NCBI GenBank assembly: GCA_019279435.1
Contig: JAAALK010000283.1
Coordinates: forward strand, 4,278,001 to 4,342,000
Direction: 5' to 3'
Source of the DNA: Zizania palustris
Taxonomy: Eukaryota; Streptophyta; Magnoliopsida; Poales; Poaceae
Length of the DNA: 64,000 nucleotides
The translations under genes and the position numbers were made by a program. Numbering within the stretch: position 1 is the first letter of the stretch; each line of letters starts with the position of its first letter. A model generated the notes under the pieces. That model saw only the letters and a list, made by a program, of their open reading frames with translations. It did not search any database and was not told the origin of the DNA. Shown in pieces: positions 10,577 to 22,000 of this stretch.

Positions 10577-11720
10577 TCACAGAACACATAATTCATTACA
10601 GAATATCACCATCACAGATTGCATTGCACAAAAAAGCGTCGATAAAAAATATATTCCATATGTTTCACCAAATGTTTGGCCCTTATAATGGAAAGGGCCA
10701 TTCTTTGCGAAGACTTGGTCCACGAGGAATAGCGCTAGTTGTGAACGGATGTCCGACAATTCAGCCTCGGTAAGACTGCCTTCATGTATGTTAAATTCCT
10801 GTAAATTGAGTTTTTGACATCAGTCAATGTTTGCATAAGTGAAAAGTAAATGAAACAGAAGAACAAAGGTCATGATAATATCTTACGTCGGGTGATTTAA
10901 GATCCGCTATATTCATGGCCAGCCTCATATGGTGTGTAGCATAAAACCCACACTGGTTTCTAAGAGGTTTACTGTAGCACTATTCTAGAAATACACGATT
11001 AGGTTGGATGACACATTAAATTTGAAAAGGTAAACATTTAGAGACTTACATGCACTGCGGTTTTATGAACAATGCGTTACAGTTCTTTTAGTTTGTTCAT
11101 ATCAGCAGCGCCTACAAAAGCTCAGTAACGAGGTAGAACGAGATTGAGTTAAACAAGAATAAGTTGAATATTGAAGTTGTAATGAAGTGAAGAAAATCTT
11201 ACTCTTCTATTAAACTTTTGAGTACCAAGAAGTCCCTCTCGGTGCGCTCACCATTCGGTCCCTTTGGTCTTGCCGAATCAATGTACCATACGGTCTTCCA
11301 CTTGGTGGCTATGACTACTAGGACATAATGTCCATCAAGGTTGTGTATGCCCATTGCATTTCGGTTTCTTGAGACGCATGATGTGTGTAAAATATATAGG
11401 TAGTCGACACACGACTTCCTATCGACCTTGATTGTCGACATTGCAAATATCCGTGAATCCAAAAATATGAAATGTTGACTCTTGGATTGTTGCCACATTA
11501 TCCTGCACATATGAAAGAGTAGTTAATACCACATAATGACGTGTTGACTTTAATATAAAATATAGGTTAAGTAACTTACAATGTCCAGCACCACATCAAG
11601 CTGATGATGAGAGCGAACGACCAAAGTTTTGTTTTCTTTGTAGCCATTGAGGTATAATTGATGAAGGTCGATTAAGGCTTTCCCTCCCCTTCTTAGGGGA
11701 TCTTTAGGCAGCATGTTCTT
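10577..11720 (-). pseudogene. CACTA-encoded Ulp1-like (C48) cysteine protease domain, broken
   Basis: Minus-strand frames 11510-11199 and 10759-10577, with further conserved coding traces up to about 11720 (a Gly/Lys-rich stretch ending GKALIDLHQLYLNGYKENK across frames). The core has FIFLDSRIFAMS, then GHYVLVVIATKWKTVWYIDS, which resembles the catalytic His and Asp region of Ulp1 peptidases carried by many grass CACTA and Mutator elements. The last segment (SDIRSQLALFLVDQVF) resembles their C-terminus. Several frame changes and stops separate the pieces; short introns may explain some. It continues the TNPA-like gene at 23637-24987, from which Tat-A separates it. Confidence 0.65.
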
Positions 11721-12041
11721 GCCTTGTTCGTACTTAGCATGTGGTTTTGTCCAAGCTGACGCGATCTTAGGATTTGTCTCTTTTTAGTTTTTTGACCTTC
11801 TTTGTTTTTTGGGGTTGAATCATTGGCTTATTTGACAGTGGCACAATGATGACATTTTCACCTTACTCGATAGGCGCAACAATAGTCGGTGGTTGAATAG
11901 GTGCAATTGCAGCAGACACAACAACAATAGGTGGCTAAATAGGTGCAGTTTAAAGAGACGCAACAACAATAGGTGGCCGAGCAGCTGGAGGTTCAATAGA
12001 AGGTTGAGCAGTAGCTTGGCTGAGCAGTTGGAGGTTCTCGG
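11721..12041 (-). other. Low-complexity CACTA linker left of the Tat-A insertion
   Basis: Near-repeats of about 30 bp (CAACAACAATAGGTGG). Read on the minus strand they would encode a Pro/Ala/Val/Ile-rich linker (such as PPIVVA) between the TNPA-like and Ulp1-like domains. Stops interrupt it. The Tat-A target duplication CTCGG is at 12037-12041. Confidence 0.5.
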
Positions 12042-12536
12042 TGTTGGGGGAAAATATCCCATCTTCGGGGTTATTTCCAGAACAGCATGAAGACAGCCAA
12101 CCAGTTCGAAGATTGTCCGAAGGCCATCTTCGAAGGTGCTCGAAGCCTGGTTCGAAGCCCGAAGGCAGGCATTGGTTCGAAGTATGTCTTCGAACCAAAG
12201 CCCTTCAGGATCTTTTCTGCCAGCTAAGATGGAAGACTTATCTTCTATCCTATTAGATTAGTCTTTTACCATTTTAGCCCTATTAAGGAAACCAAATAGT
12301 TTCCTTAATGTCGGTTGTAATAGAGGGGTAAATAGGTCTTTTCCTTAATGTTTGGGCCTATAAATACCCCCCATTTCACCCTGTAATAGGGACCGATCAC
12401 AAGTGAATCAATACACACTTTCGAACTATTCTAAGCTATTATCCTTTCGGAGGCTTAGAACAGTTTGCTTCGCAAACACTTCGTTTGTTAGTTTCTTTTC
12501 TACAGAAACCTGTTAGCGTAATCTTTTACGCCAACA
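12042..12536 (+). repeat. Tat-A 5' LTR
   Basis: 495 bp, TG...CA ends, rich in CTTCGAAG. The TATA box CCTATAAATACC is at about 12357-12366, and a downstream CCTGTAATAGGG follows. Identical to 23137-23631. Confidence 0.95.
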
Positions 12537-12538
12537 GT

Positions 12539-12550
12539 TGGCGCCGTCCG
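12539..12550 (+). promoter_or_regulatory. Tat-A primer binding site
   Basis: TGGCGCCGTCCG two bases after the LTR. The TGGCGCC start is the usual Ty3/gypsy plant primer site. The exact primer tRNA is not decided here. Confidence 0.85.
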
Positions 12551-12598
12551 TGGGGAACCTAGTCCAAAAAACTTCGTTCTCTACCAACCTCTTGCATC

Positions 12599-15500
12599 AT
12601 GCCTCCTAAGCGGAGCGCACCTCGCAATCCCACTCGGAGGTCCTCTCGGATCTCCGGAGAGATACCCTTCGACACAGTCGAAGTCGGAGGGTCTTCGACT
12701 ATCCCTCCACCTCAAACTCCGCAAGGGGCTTCTATCTCTCGAGGATAGGAAACCTCTCCACCAACCCCTTCTACACTCCGACCGCCCGGAGCCACTCTGC
12801 CACCCTCCATTCCGATTCGAACTGATCATACCAGTTCTCAAGACCCGGAAGGTCCTTCCGGAGGAGATGAAGATAGCCTTGGAGACATGGCCACTCAAAT
12901 GGCCAATCTTCAAGCCGAGGTAGCAAGGTGGCGACAAGAGGCTGCGAATAGGCTTCGTCCTCAAGCCACCCCAGCTATCCCCGAAGTGCATGAAGACGAC
13001 GATCTTGATTATCCCGAAGGTCCGGAGAACGCCTCTTACGACAATGAATCTCCGTTGCATCCCGAGCTTCAGAAGGTTCGCTTCGATCCGAGGTTCAAAG
13101 CTTCGAAGCTTTGCAAGTATGCCGGAGACGAAGATCCTAGTGAGTTTGCACGCTCTTATGCCCTAGCAATCGAAGCTAGTGGCGGAGACAGAGATACTAT
13201 GGCGAAGTGCTTCCCGTTAGCCCTTGAAGGAGTGGCGTTGAGATGGTTCTGGTCTTTAAAACCAGGATCAATCATGTCATGGTTACAGTTGAAGAAGAAG
13301 TTCATAAGTAACTTTCAGGGCACCTTCGTGCCCCCCATGTCTACAGGAAGCCTTTTCCAAGTGAAACAGCTCCCCGGAGAAACATTGAGGCAATACTTCA
13401 AGCGCTTCGCTCACACGAAGTCGCAAATTCGGGGGCTGTCCACATCCTCAGTGGTTGATGCGGCTCGGGAAGGCGTCAGTCATAAAGGCCTTCTGGATAA
13501 ATTGCATCGGAAGAGCATCACCACAGTATCACAGTTGATGTCGTACTTCGAGGAGTATTCGAAGTCGGAAGAAGGTTGGCTTCGGAGGACTACTGCTACT
13601 TCGACAGTGTTGACAGAAGTTAAAGCAGAGGTGAAGACTCCGGTTCAGCCGCAAGAATCAGTCCCCGAAGTGCAACATGATAGAAGAAGAGGGCAAAAGC
13701 ACCCTCGTTCTGAGGTCTTAAACATTGCACCCCCGCAGAAGTTTACACCAAGAGCTCCACAGTCTGCGGGGAACAAGTCCAGCGGCTGGAGGCTGCCAGG
13801 AAAAACGGCTGGCAAGGGCCAGACCCTTTTTTGCTGTATTCATGGAGAGAATCGAAGCCATGCAACTGACACCTGCAAGGCTATTCTTACCCTTCGGGGA
13901 GAATACTTGGAGAGAACTTCGGGTCGAGGTAGTACCGACCGAAGTCCAGCAGCAGCAGTGCGCTCGGAGCCGGTCCAGGCTGTGGCGCGGATAGAAAATT
14001 TTGATGCTGCAAGGCATCCTCCGGTGGCCAATGTTATGCCACCTCCGAAGCAAGAAGAAGGGCAAGATAGAGGGAAGAGAGTAGTTCTCCCTATCTCCGG
14101 AGGAGGTACCCTCGGAAGCATGTCCAAGAGACAGCGAAGAGAGTACGTTCGAGAAGTAGGCCACATTGGGACTTCGTCATCTGCAGCTGCAATGCCGGAG
14201 TGGTCCCATGTTCCAATATCTTTCTCTGCGGAGGATGCAGCTGGTATCAAGTTCCCGCATGCAGATCCATTGGTTATTACTGCTGATATTGCAGGAACAG
14301 AAGTCCGAAGGGTGCTAATTGACGGAGGTAGTTCGGCAGATATCATATTTGTGCAAGCCTTCGATCAGTTATGCATTTCCCGGAAGCATCTCCTCCCAGC
14401 GGCTCGTCCTCTGCAAGGCTTCGCAGGACCTCCGCTAGATGCACTTGGCCAGATAGGCCTGGAAGTAACCTTCGGAGAAGGTTTACTAGCCCGAACTGAG
14501 GAAGTTATCTTTGATGTGGTAGATGCCCCGTATGCTTATAATGTTATCTTCGGCCGAGGCATGTTGAATCAGTTCGGAGCAGTGGCGCATCACAACTACT
14601 TGTGCATGAAGATGCCCACACAGTTAGGAGTTCTGACAATCTTCGGAGATCAAGCCATAGCCCGGAGAGCAGAATATGGTCATGGTCCTCCTCTTGATCC
14701 GAGGCAAGTAAACAGTGTCCAAGATAATGGAGAAATTTTTTCAGCCTCCTCCGAAGCTTCGAAGAAGTCATTTCCAAGACCAAGTCCCGAAGGAGAGATT
14801 GCAACGAAGGTCATTGTCAAAGATGGTAAAGAATACACCTTTCAATTTGGTAAAGATTTACCTCCTGAAGTTGCAACTTCCTTGGAAAAGGTCGTAGAAG
14901 AAAATTTGGATGTCTTCGCTTGGTCTGACGAAGACATCACCGGAGTCGATCGGGATATTATTGAGCACAGCTTGCTTGTAAACCCGAAGGCCCGGCCTGT
15001 TCGACAAGGGCTCCGGAAGATGTCCGCAGAGAGAGCTGCTCTAGCTAAGGACGAAGTTGAGAAACTGTTGAAGGCTGGGATTATCAGAGAAGTGGCCCAT
15101 ACAGAGTGGTTAGCCAACCCAGTCTTCGTCAGGAAGAAGTCCTCCGGAAAGTGGCGCATGTGCATTGATTTCACATCTTTGAATAAAGCGTGCCCACGTG
15201 ACCCCTACCCCATGCCCCGAATTGATCAACTAGTTGACTCCACTGCAGGTTCGGAGTTACTAAGCTTCCTTGACGCATATTCCGGCTATCATCAAATATG
15301 GTTGAAGCGCGAAGATGAAATCAAGACGAGCTTTGTAACTCCTTCGGGAGTCTTCTGCTATGTAAGAATGCCCTTCGGCCTAAGAAATGCCGGGGCTACT
15401 TTTTCAAGATTAGTTGCTAAGGCTCTAGGTCATCAATTAGGTCGCAATGTAGAGGCCTATATGGATGATATTGTAATAAAGAGTGCTTTAAAGCACCAAC

Positions 15501-16102
15501 ATAGCCTAGACTTAGCAGAAACATTCAATAGCCTTCGGGCATGTGGGATCCGCCTTAACCCCGAAAAATGTATATTCGGAGCTAAGGCTGGAAAGTTGTT
15601 AGGGTACTTAGTTTCAAGCAGGGGAATTGAAGCTAGCCCTACTCAGATAACTGCGCTGCAGAAGATGGCTCCTCCGGAGAATATAAAGCAAGTGCAAAAG
15701 CTGACCGGACGTCTGGCCGCACTTAGCAGGTTTTTATCAAGGTCTGCGGAGAGGAGCTTGCCAATCTTTAAAGCTTTGAAAGGGTCCGAAGATTTTGCAT
15801 GGACACCGGAGTGTCAGAAAAGCTTCGAAGATATTAAAGATTATCTCAGCAATCTTGCTACACTTACGGTGCCTATTGCGGACGAAACCCTACTTCTGTA
15901 TCTTGCAGCCACAGGCTCAGCAGTCAGCGCAGTCCTTGTCAGAGAAGCTGATATCAATGGGAAGTTGGTCCAAAATCCTGTCTATTTTGTATCCGAAGCA
16001 TTGTCAGGAGCGAAGACAAGATACTCCGAACTTGAGAAGTTCGTTTATGCTCTGATAATGGCTTCGAGGAAGCTAAGACATTATTTTTGGCTCACAATGT
16101 AA
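12599..16102 (+). CDS. gag-pol: Tat-A gag-protease-RT-RNase H polyprotein (nonsense codon near start, frameshift at end)
   Basis: The first ATG after the primer site is at 12599, but TAG at 12746-12748 stops it after 49 codons. The same frame then stays open from 12749 to 16102 (ATG at 12887). In order: Retrotrans_gag-like region about 13136-13580 (FARSYALAIEASGG); a zinc-knuckle-like CCIHGENRSHATDTC near 13833-13877; a protease with LIDGGSSADI at 14317-14346, where DGG replaces DS/TG as is normal in Tat elements; RT about 14990-15600 with YMDD at 15458-15469; and the first RNase H (15790-16095). At about 16086 a T run has five T where Tat-B has six. This shifts the frame and ends the ORF at 16102. 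Confidence 0.92.
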
Positions 16103-17922
16103 TTGTACCAACTTCGTATCCTTTAGGAGATATGCTCCGAAGCAAAGATTCCACTGGAAGAATTGGAAAGTGGGCAGTAGAACTAGCACCCTTCGGCATA
16201 TCTTTTCTGGCAAGGACAGCTATCAAATCTCAAGTCCTAGCAGACTTCGTAGCAGAGTGGACTCCACCTGCGAAGTTGACTCCGGAGGAATCAGATGACG
16301 GAGTCTGGACTATTTACTCCGATGGGGCTTTCCAAGCATCCGGAGCAGGCATTGGGGCAGTATTAATTTCTCCGTCAGGACAAAGAGCAATGTACTCCGC
16401 AAGACTCAACTTTAAGTCTACCAATAATATAGCGGAGTACGAAGGAATTTTATTGGGACTCCGGAAAGCACGTGCTCTAGGGGCTACAAGGATAATTATA
16501 AAAACAGATTCTCAGATAGTAGCAGGGCACGTAGACAAAAGTTTTCAAGTCCGACATCCACAGCTTGCAAAGTACTTGGAAGAAATTCGCAAGATCGAAG
16601 CACATTTCAAGGGTATTTCCATTCGGAGTATACCAAGAGCTGAAAACGTGCAAGCGGACATTTTAGCGAAGGCTGCTGCCGGAGCTGTGGATGTGCCTGA
16701 CGAAGCTTTCTATGAGGAGCTCAATATACCTTCGGTGCCACAAGTTGCTTCTGCAGAGATTCTCTGCATTCCTAGTGCAGATTGGAAAGATTCAATCATA
16801 GAACTCTTGCAAGGAGGAACGAATTTGCCCGAAGAGCCCCAATTGTCAAGGTTAAAGCTCAGAGCAAGAAACTATCAGTTAATCAACGGTATATTATACA
16901 AGGCCGGAGTATGTTCCCCTCTACTCCGATGTATATCTCAAGCCGAAGGCCAAGAAATTCTTCGAGAAATTCACGAAGGCCTTTGTGGAAGTCATTTAGC
17001 CCCTAGAGCTCTGGCAGGAAAAACACTTCGCCAGGGGCTTTATTGGCCCACAATAACAGCTGATGCGGAGAGCTTGGTCCGCACTTGCCAAGGATGCCAG
17101 TGGATGGGTCGACGGAGTCATCGCCCACCAACAGCTCTTCAAGTCATTGCTCTGGTATGGCCTATGGCCAGATGGGGTATGGATCTAATTGGTCCCTTTC
17201 CGTTAGCAAAGGGAAATCTGAATAATGTACAGAAATTCTTCTGGAAAAACATTATTTGCAGGTTCGGAGTGCCTAGATATCTCACAGTTGATAATGGAAC
17301 ACAGTTCGACGCAGAACCCTTCAGGAAGTTTTGCGAAGACTTAGGCATTCAACTATGTTTTGCTGCAGTGAGACATCCTCAGTCAAATGGAGCAGTTGAG
17401 CGAGCCAATGGAAATATCTTATCAGGGCTAAATCGAAGAATAGTAGGATTATCAAAGGGACTGTGGACCGAAGAGCTTCCGAAGATTCTGTGGTCCATTC
17501 GGACTACGCAAACAAGGTCCACAGGTTTTACTCCGTTCAGACTACTATTCGGAGATGAAGCTATGACTCCAACGGAGCTCAAAGGAGGATCACTTCGCAG
17601 CACCGAACCAGACATAGAAGAAGAAAGACAAGCTTCGTTGGATTTGTCAGAAGAGACAAGGCTTCGAGCTGTAGCTAACTTATCAAAGTATCATCAGCAG
17701 ACGAAGACTTGGTATGACCCGAAGGTTAAGCTCAGCGAGTTAAGACCGGGTCATCTTGTTCTACGAAGCATTATAGCACCAGGGAAGTTAGGCAATAAAT
17801 GGGAAGGTCCATATCTAATCGTCCGCTCGGGGCGCCCTGGTTCATTCAAATTAGCTAATTTAGAAGGTGAAGAGTTAGCACATACTTGGCATGCGGAGCA
17901 CCTAAAGCGATACTTCGCATAA
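16087..17922 (+). CDS. pol: Tat-A second RNase H and integrase, integrase core with internal deletion
   Basis: Continuation of pol in a new frame. The archaeal-type RNase H (about 16300-16690) shows YSDGAF, AEYEGILLGL, IKTDSQIV and VQADILAK, so all four acidic residues are in place. Next come the integrase zinc region (HEGLCGSHLAP ... CQGCQWMG, about 16970-17105) and the catalytic core with D in GMDLIGPFP, D in VDNGTQF and E in SNGAVERANG. Compared with Tat-D, 24 residues are missing in frame between the first and second catalytic Asp (junction near 17218-17224), which removes a core strand segment and should inactivate the enzyme. A GPY-type C-terminal region (KWEGPYLIVRS) follows. The stop is at 17920-17922. 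An AATAAA lies 40 bp downstream. Confidence 0.92.
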   Translation: MAHNVIVPTSYPLGDMLRSKDSTGRIGKWAVELAPFGISFLARTAIKSQVLADFVAEWTPPAKLTPEESDDGVWTIYSDGAFQASGAGIGAVLISPSGQRAMYSARLNFKSTNNIAEYEGILLGLRKARALGATRIIIKTDSQIVAGHVDKSFQVRHPQLAKYLEEIRKIEAHFKGISIRSIPRAENVQADILAKAAAGAVDVPDEAFYEELNIPSVPQVASAEILCIPSADWKDSIIELLQGGTNLPEEPQLSRLKLRARNYQLINGILYKAGVCSPLLRCISQAEGQEILREIHEGLCGSHLAPRALAGKTLRQGLYWPTITADAESLVRTCQGCQWMGRRSHRPPTALQVIALVWPMARWGMDLIGPFPLAKGNLNNVQKFFWKNIICRFGVPRYLTVDNGTQFDAEPFRKFCEDLGIQLCFAAVRHPQSNGAVERANGNILSGLNRRIVGLSKGLWTEELPKILWSIRTTQTRSTGFTPFRLLFGDEAMTPTELKGGSLRSTEPDIEEERQASLDLSEETRLRAVANLSKYHQQTKTWYDPKVKLSELRPGHLVLRSIIAPGKLGNKWEGPYLIVRSGRPGSFKLANLEGEELAHTWHAEHLKRYFA

Positions 17923-19034
17923 GGGCCCCTTGTAATCTGCTTGTAATCACCTCTAAATTAATAAAACATACACCAGTGGTTTGCCCTTCCCCTTGACACT
18001 CCTAGTTTCCCGAGCGGACGCGCTGGGACGGAAGTCGATCGAGAGGGAAGTGTCATCAAGCTGGCTGTATTTCCGGACTTCGTACCCATAAAGTCGAAGC
18101 CTCCGGCGTGGTGGCTGAAATCCATCCGGAGCCCAAGCTGATACCTTGTAGGCATCCGTAAAAGAGCCAATACCACATTCTACGGAGTCCAAGCTTCGGC
18201 TGGTAGACTTCCGTAAAAAGAGCCGAAGGTGGCCAAAATCTGCGGAGTCCAAGCTGCAGCTTGCAGACTTCCGTAAAAAGAGCCGAAGGTGGCCAAATTC
18301 TGCGAAGTCCAAGCTCCGGCTGGTAGACTTCTGCAAAAAAGAGCCCAAGTGGCCAAATTCTGCGAAGTCCAAGCTCCGGCTGGTAGACTTCTGCAAAAAT
18401 AGCCGAAGGTGGCTACAATTTCTCCGAAGTCCAAGCTCCGGCTGGTAGACTTCTGCAAAAATAGCCGAAGGTGGCTACAATTTCTCCGAAGTCCAAGCTC
18501 CGGCTGGTAGACTTCTGCAAAAATAGCCGAAGGTGGCTACAATTTCTACGAAGTCCAAGCTCCGGCTGGTAGACTTCTGCAAAAATAGCCGAAGGTGGCT
18601 ACAATTTCTGCGAAATCCAAGCTCCGGCTGGTAGATTTCTGCAAAAAACAGCCGAAGATGGCTAAAGCAAAACAGCATTTAAGCCATGAGCTTCGAATGT
18701 CTGTTCTTATAAGTCCAAAGTGACAAATTTTTTAAGACACTAAAGTGTCATCGAAGTTATCTTAATTGATTTCCTTCGCAAAGCAAACAAAGGTACCAAG
18801 TTACCATTCTTCCGACTATAAAGGTCGAAGACATTTCATAAGATTTCAAAAGATCTTTAAAAATGACAGAGGGGCTCCGAACCCCCAAGAAAAATTGTAC
18901 TCCGAAGTTTTTTCTTTGCGCATAACCATCTTTGAATACAGTTCGAAGTTGCTTATACCCAAAGAGGGGCTAGTAATATGGAGACAATTTTAAATCGGCA
19001 TTCATTATTGAAACAAATGTGTTTACAGATTACA
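17923..19034. other. Tat-A spacer between convergent pol and antisense gene, with 60-bp tandem array
   Basis: Noncoding. A sense AATAAA lies at about 17961. Eight tandem units of 60-62 bp start at 18179, 18239, 18299, 18359, 18420, 18482, 18543 and 18605, each with the core GTCCAAGCTCCGGCTGGTAG followed by an ACTTCNGCAAAAA and GCCGAAGGTGGC block. Related but fewer units occur at the same place in Tat-B, Tat-C and Tat-D. ORFs called in it are repeats read as protein. Confidence 0.85.
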
Positions 19035-22000
19035 TCATGAAAAATTGGTATCTATACCAAGAAGGAATCGGAGACCTCTTCGGTCCCGAGAGCCAGGGGT
19101 GGAATGACTAGTTCCAACATCGGAAGTTCTAAGAACTTTACGTTTAACTCTCTTCCTCCCCTTCGAAGCTCTAAAATCCTTCTGCTCTTGTTGAAGCTCG
19201 GCCCATGTTCGAAGCCGCTCGGGACTTCTCTCCCAGCTTCTAAGATCTTCAGATCTTTTATTTTGAGCTTCACCTTCGTCTTCGGACCAATTAGTGTCTT
19301 CAGAAGACGAGGTGTTTGCGTCGATCTCTTTATCTTCCTCTTTAATAAAAGACAATACGTCTTTGATTACTTCGGGCGCAATAACGCCGGAGTCATCTCG
19401 AGGGATAAGGAATCGAGGACGTTTATAACTCTTTAGAAGTTCGAAGGTGTTCCACAGTGAGCGAAGTTCGCTGTTAAGCTCTAACACTTCGATATCTTCC
19501 ATAAGAGGCAAAGCCTAAAAATATAACAAACAAGATTTTCATTGATAAATGTTTACAAGCACAAAGCTTTACATGGTTAAAAATCCTAAAACATTCCTAA
19601 ACCTGTGGGTTTGAAGGAGGTTGGCTGCTCGAAGCTTGGCTTCGAACATGCTTCTGGCGTTGGCCTTCATCAATCCAAGCCTTGATCGCAGATCGACCTT
19701 CGGCTCTCCACGAAGTTTGGAAGGCCCGCCAAGCAGCAGCTACACCTTCGGAAGGTTTGAGAAGTCGGTCGTCGTCGAAGGTGATTGGACCTCTTCCTGC
19801 GTCCGGAGTTATTGACCGGCCCAAATCCTCGTAATAGCGAAGTAGACCAACAGCAGACACATGTCCGGAGAGTTCTCCGTATCTAATGCCCGCTGTCTTC
19901 ATCTGCTTCGCCACCCCTTGGATCCTTTTCAACCGGCGCAGAAGGCTGATGTTATCATCAGAAGGGAGAATTCCAGTAGTACCGAAGTACTCCAGGACTT
20001 CTAACAACTGATTCATAATCTCCGCAGCCACCTTCTCAGACCTCACCTTATCTTCGTTCAGCGCATCCTTCGCCGAAGTAACTTCGTCCAAAACCCCAGA
20101 AAGCCTAGCATTTTCAGTGGTCAAAGTGTTTTTCTGTGTCAACAATTGGCTAGCTTCCTCTTCAAGCCGGACGACCCTAGACCCTGCAGTAGCGTGCTCC
20201 GCCCGCAGTTTGTCAACTTCTGCTCGAAGCACAATCCTTTCCGCTTCGAGCTCCTTCTTTACAGCTTCCAAGCTTTGCCTGGCCCTTCGCTCTGTTAATA
20301 TTATATTGTCCATTTGAGTCACTCGACTTTCAGAGATGTTAAAATTCCTTCGAAGAGTGCTATTTTCTTCCCGAAGCCGAGCGATTTCTTCGTCATTGCA
20401 TAGACTTGCAGCTCGGGCCAAGACAGTTTGCTGCCAAAGTAAAAATCAAAGTAAATATTCATTCGAAGATAAATTCTATAATAATTTGCAGTTGTTTCAT
20501 ACCTGATAAGCTGTACGTTCAATAATGGCATTAAGCTCCGTCCTGTCAGCCTTGCGCAGGATGGCCACTAATTCGGTCTCCCTTATCTCACGACTAGCTC
20601 GATCCAAAGGTTCGAGCAAAGTCCGAAGACCAGTTGTTTGCCCTAAGAAAGGAGCCAGCAAGGGGAGCATGCTTATTGCCTCTTGGTCATCTTCGTTCAA
20701 TGAAGGACCGGAGCTTTGGCCTGTGGCCTTCGGAGCCACTGGAGTTTGAGCCTCCCTAGAAGATTGGCTCTCGTCTGTTGAATCAGACGGAGTTGATTCG
20801 GAGCTTATAGCAGGCAGGGGCTCTATTTGTCTTTTGCCTCTTCCAGGCCCCTTTTGAGTAACTCTAGGGGCTGGCTCCGAAGTCGTCGAAGGTTCAGGAA
20901 TTATTTCCTCCTGACGGACTTCTTCCATAGGAGTGGGCTCTGCAAAGTAATCAAAGTATTATACATAGTATAAAATTCAAATAAATACAAAAGTTCTTCG
21001 AAATCTACCTTCGGCAGTCCGTGGAGGAGTTGTTGTCGGACTGATTGGTGGATCGAAAGCTAATTCTTCATCTGAATCAGCCGTTGAATCATGGACTACA
21101 GGAGCATCGTCCTGGGTAGTCCTCGTTGCTTCTTCAGGAATCGAAGCTATAGCGACTTCAACCCCACTTTCATCCACAGGAACTTCGTCCTGAGCTACAT
21201 CTTCTTGAACTGCCGAAGTCCTTGGTTGATCAACATTTTCTCCGGACTCCGGTACGTTCGCAGGTACTCCGGTTTGTGCGGCCCTTTGAGTTTCATTCTC
21301 TTCCATTAGGCGCACAAGTAACCTTTCCATTTCTTCTTGAGAATCGGAAACCGAAGCTCTGGAGCTCGAAGGTAAAGGATCTAAAGGTGCGAGGTTCTTC
21401 GGCTTCCGAGCCACCCTCTTCACCGGAGTTTTTGCTGAAATTGAAGTTCCAGCTTCGGCTTTCCTTTTTTGAGGCCCTTTCTCCAAAGGTGCCCAATCCA
21501 TCAGAGGGGGAGGAGCGAGTTTCAGCATTCCCCATACTCTATTAAATCTTTCCCAACTCCCAACCAGCTTAATTCGCCACTCTTTTTCGGTCGGAGTTGG
21601 AGCACCTAAGATTTTTTCCGAAGCCCTTATAATCTGTTCTGAAGTAACAGGGGCTGAAGATTCTACAACATAAATAATTCAAGTCAGTTTTTCTTCGAAG
21701 TAAATATGTTTAGTGCATGTTGTTTTCGAAGTTACCTGTAGGACTTGAAGTCAAGTTAATTCTGCGAAGACCACCTTCGGAATCATCTTCGAAGATAATA
21801 GGCCAGTCAGCCATCAACGGAGGAATTTGAAGACCGATGAACTCTTCGGCCAAGTCTCGCATACTGAGTCTTCGGCTAACTTTTTCAAGCAAGTTCAGAC
21901 GGGCTTCGAATTGGCCTTCGTCAGGACGCACCAAAGCTTCTTTTCGGAACTGGATTTCTCTAAGAGGTCCGGCCAGAGGATTGCTTGCCCCGACTTCGGC

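Noticed and set aside
12581..13060. 159-codon minus-strand ORF opposite the Tat-A gag start
   Set aside because: Shadow of the gag frame, with no domain and no counterpart elsewhere.
16080..16105. Programmed frameshift site between RNase H domains in Tat-A
   Set aside because: Tat-B has one more T at this run, which keeps the frame open through it. The Tat-A shift is best read as a one-base deletion.
18179..18665. Possible CRISPR-like array because of regular direct repeats
   Set aside because: Units are contiguous with no unique spacers, and this is plant retrotransposon DNA. Plain tandem repeat.
17953..18678. Minus-strand ORFs of 67-147 codons with repeating SRSLDFAEFGHL-type peptide
   Set aside because: Translation of the 60-bp tandem array, and frames differ between Tat copies. 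Not a repeat protein gene.
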